Of a stretch of 64,000 nucleotides of DNA, positions 61,923 to 64,000 are shown one piece after another. The stretch is from Xanthomonas vesicatoria ATCC 35937 (GTDB lineage: Bacteria > Pseudomonadota > Gammaproteobacteria > Xanthomonadales > Xanthomonadaceae), in the NCBI RefSeq assembly GCF_001908725.1, contig NZ_CP018725.1:248001-312000 (forward strand), written 5' to 3'. Below the pieces are notes generated by a model. That model ran no database searches. It had not been told where the DNA came from and saw nothing but the letters and a program-made list of their open reading frames with translations. Each line of letters opens with the position of its first letter. The first letter of the stretch is position 1. The position numbers were made by a program, and so were the translations under genes.

Positions 61923-63122
61923 TTACTGCAGCAGGCTCAGCACGTTCTGCGGAACCGACTTGGCCTGGGCCAGCATCGCGGTACCAGCCTGCTGCAGGAT
62001 CTGCGTGCGGGTCAGCTCTGCGGTGGTCTTGGCGTAGTCCGTATCCGCGATGCGGCTACGTGATGCGGACAGGTTCTCCGAGGTCGCGCTCAAGTTGGCG
62101 ATGGTGGAGGTGAAGCGTTTCTGCACCGCACCCATGTCGGCGCGCGAGGAGTTGACCGTGGTCAATGCCTTGTCGACGATTTCAAGGGCCTTCTGCGCGC
62201 CGGAGAACGTGGAGATATCCAGGCTGCCCAGGGTCGAAGCGGTCGAGCCGGACGCGGCCGAGGCGGTGGTGATGCCGGCGCCGACGGTGATGCCAGCGGC
62301 GCTGGAGGTACCGGCCGACAGCGAGGTGAAGTCCTGGCCAGCCTTCAGCGATTCGATCTGCAGCGTACCGTCGGTCTTGATCGAGGCATACATGCCGGTC
62401 TGGTCCAGCTTGTCGTTGATCGCCGCGGCCACCTTCTTGTTCACGTCAGCCGCAGTGTCGCCGGCACCGACCTTGACGTCGGCGATGGTGACGCTCTTGG
62501 CCGAGCCGCTGGCGTCATTGAACGACAGGCTGATGCCGCTGACCGAACCCGAGGCGGTGGCGGTGCCGCTCACACCGGCGCCGGAGACGGCGGCAGCGAA
62601 GCTGGCCTTGCCCAGCGAATCGATGTTGGCGTCGGCGATGCTGTTGATGCCGATGGTCTGGCCAGCATCGGCACCGACCTGGAACAGCGCGCCGCTGAAC
62701 GAGCCGTCGAGCAGCTTGGTGCCGTTGAAGCTGGTCTGATTGGCGACGCGGTCGATTTCGCTGGTCAGCTGCTTGACTTCGGAGTTCAGCGCTTCGCGGT
62801 CGGTGGACGAGTTGGTCGCATTTGCCGACTGCACCGACAGCTCGCGGATACGCTGCAGGTTGTTGCCGATTTCCTGCATCGCGCCTTCAGCGGTCTGGGA
62901 CAGCGAGATGCCGTCGTTGGCGTTGCGCGAGGCGACGTCCAGGCCACGGATCTGAGTCGTGAAGCGCTCGGCGATTGCGCCGCCGGCCGCATCGACCGAG
63001 AAGCTGGTGATGCGCTTGCCCGAGGACAGCTGCTGGATGCTCAGCGCCAGGCTGGAGCTGTTGGTGTTGAGGTTACGCTGAGCGTTCAGCGACATTACGT
63101 TGGTGTTGATTACCTGTGCCAT
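61923..63122 (-). CDS. fliC: Flagellin FliC
   Basis: 399 aa from ATG 63122 ([18 protein letters not shown]). Conserved D0/D1 ends ([24 protein letters not shown] is antisense and ignored; C-terminal [20 protein letters not shown]) enclose a Ser/Thr/Ala/Gly-rich variable part (about 170-300), the expected place of O-glycosylation. The plant-recognised flg22 stretch is residues 30-51, [19 protein letters not shown]..., with Val at position 43. There is no upstream second flagellin. Sigma-28 promoter at 63218. Confidence 0.97.
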   Translation of the reverse strand: MAQVINTNVMSLNAQRNLNTNSSSLALSIQQLSSGKRITSFSVDAAGGAIAERFTTQIRGLDVASRNANDGISLSQTAEGAMQEIGNNLQRIRELSVQSANATNSSTDREALNSEVKQLTSEIDRVANQTSFNGTKLLDGSFSGALFQVGADAGQTIGINSIADANIDSLGKASFAAAVSGAGVSGTATASGSVSGISLSFNDASGSAKSVTIADVKVGAGDTAADVNKKVAAAINDKLDQTGMYASIKTDGTLQIESLKAGQDFTSLSAGTSSAAGITVGAGITTASAASGSTASTLGSLDISTFSGAQKALEIVDKALTTVNSSRADMGAVQKRFTSTIANLSATSENLSASRSRIADTDYAKTTAELTRTQILQQAGTAMLAQAKSVPQNVLSLLQ

Positions 63123-63217
63123 TTTGATTTCTCCTAAGCGATTTTTCCGGCAAGGGGGACTTGCCCGGAGCCTCCGCAGGGGGGCCATCAAGTTGGCCGT
63201 TGCCGCTGCTGAGATGA

Positions 63218-63244
63218 ATAACGGCGTTGCGTCGGGAACCTTTA
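63218..63244 (-). promoter_or_regulatory. Sigma-28 promoter of fliC
   Basis: Minus strand TAAA (63244-63241), 15 nt, GCCGTTAT (63225-63218). This fits the FliA consensus TAAA-N15-GCCGWTAA except the last base, and leaves a leader of about 90 nt. The rest of 63123-63440 shows no gene. Confidence 0.88.
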
Positions 63245-63440
63245 GCGAAATTCAGTATTTTTTACTGTTTTTCTGCGTAAGGACGAAAAGCGTAAGCGTT
63301 GTGTATCAAGGGGTTTGGTTTATTCGGCAGCACCCCGCCAATCTTTAGCGTTGGTATAACTCTTCGAAAAATAAACTCCGTCCGCCTGCGCAAGTGCCCG
63401 CACGCAGGAGCGAAGAAAACCCAGTTTTCCTGCGGCAAAA

Positions 63441-64000
63441 TCAGCGGATCAGGTTGAACAACGACGACGACTGCATCTGCTGAAAAATCGTTTGAGCGGC
63501 CTGCAACGAGGCCTTCTCGAGTTGGTACTGCCCAATGGCCGAGGCGTAATCCAGATCGCGGATCGACGACAGGGTGGTCTTGAGCGTGACTTCGTTGGAT
63601 TCGAGCAAGGAGTTGGCATTGTCGATGGCCGACAGCTGCGCGCCGCCTGAGGCGCGCGCGTCGATCATCTTCGACGAGGCCTGAGCAATGTCGCGCATGG
63701 ACGTCTGCAGCGTATTGATCATCGTGGCCTTCTGCGGCTGTGTCAGGGCGTCGGAATTGAGCGCGCCGACCAGATCGTCGATGGTGGAAAACACATCCTT
63801 GGTGGTGGATGCGCCAATCTGGAAACTGTCGCCCACTGCCGGTGCGCCACTGATGCGCATGCGCAGGCCGGCCGCCGTGATGTCTGCGCCATCTTTATAG
63901 GTGCCGGTGCTGACCACTGCATTGGTGCTGTCGCGCACTTCATAGGTGTTGGCGGCGGTGAATTGCACGCTGTAGCTGCTGCCGTTCCAACTGCCAGTGC
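63441..64000 (-). CDS. flgL: Hook-filament junction protein FlgL, 3' part
   Basis: The last about 186 codons are inside the window; the 5' end lies beyond 64000. Typical FlgL C-terminus: VTLKTTLSSIRDLDYASAIGQYQLEKASLQAAQTIF is the conserved D0 helix (cited in part), ending SLFNLIR. A middle segment VGDSFQIGASTTKDVFSTID matches HAP3. It joins hook to FliC filament. The next gene upstream in such clusters is flgK. Confidence 0.93.
   Translation of the reverse strand, partial: TGSWNGSSYSVQFTAANTYEVRDSTNAVVSTGTYKDGADITAAGLRMRISGAPAVGDSFQIGASTTKDVFSTIDDLVGALNSDALTQPQKATMINTLQTSMRDIAQASSKMIDARASGGAQLSAIDNANSLLESNEVTLKTTLSSIRDLDYASAIGQYQLEKASLQAAQTIFQQMQSSSLFNLIR

Overview
This window looks like a Xanthomonas chromosome (gamma-proteobacterium, GC-rich). 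The evidence is a XopD-type type III effector behind an imperfect plant-inducible promoter box, a type IV secretion killing effector with the Xanthomonas C-terminal secretion domain, a 399-residue Xanthomonas-type flagellin, and the polar flagellar order flhF-flhG-fliA-cheY-cheZ-cheA.

Bases 1-10,420 are accessory. The 3' part of a TonB-dependent receptor is followed by an 8.2-kb block bounded by two oppositely oriented 24-bp copies (2013-2036 and 10215-10238). The block holds a XopD-like SUMO protease effector, a coiled-coil gene remnant, a structured leader with a two-gene SymE-type operon, a lipoprotein, a complete 1,240-bp IS3-family element with 4-bp target duplication, and a lipoprotein/effector pair of the X-T4SS type whose effector reading frame is broken by TGA.

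Bases 10,423-39,690 are flagellar and chemotaxis genes, all on the minus strand. Read in transcription order the operons are fliEFGHIJK, fliLMNOPQR (followed by two large periplasmic-sensor diguanylate cyclases), flhBA, and flhF-flhG-fliA-cheYZA. A 1.08-kb repeat-rich insertion with a long inverted repeat separates fliP from fliQ.

Bases 40,402-54,674 are a glycan island between fliE and fleQ. It carries a three-module glycosyltransferase, two small methyltransferases, an unidentified protein, and a tightly coupled operon: sugar aminotransferase, dedicated acyl carrier protein, KAS III-like synthase, two short-chain reductases, two NeuD/PglD-like acyltransferases, a Rieske oxygenase and an FkbM methyltransferase with a duplicated N-terminal module. 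A sigma-54 promoter precedes the aminotransferase gene. The likely job is to make and attach an N-acylated, oxidised and/or methylated deoxyamino sugar to flagellin.

Bases 54,702-64,000 hold the regulators and the filament genes: fleQ, a stand-alone receiver, rpoN2, a LuxR-type response regulator, a PilZ-like protein, a small FliT-position protein, fliS, fliD, fliC and the 3' part of flgL. Sigma-54 sites precede flhF, flhB, fliL, fliE and the glycan operon. Sigma-28 sites precede fliC and fliD, with a weaker one before fliS. The window therefore contains the master regulators (FleQ, RpoN2, FliA, FlhF/G) together with many of their probable targets. No rRNA, tRNA or CRISPR array was seen.
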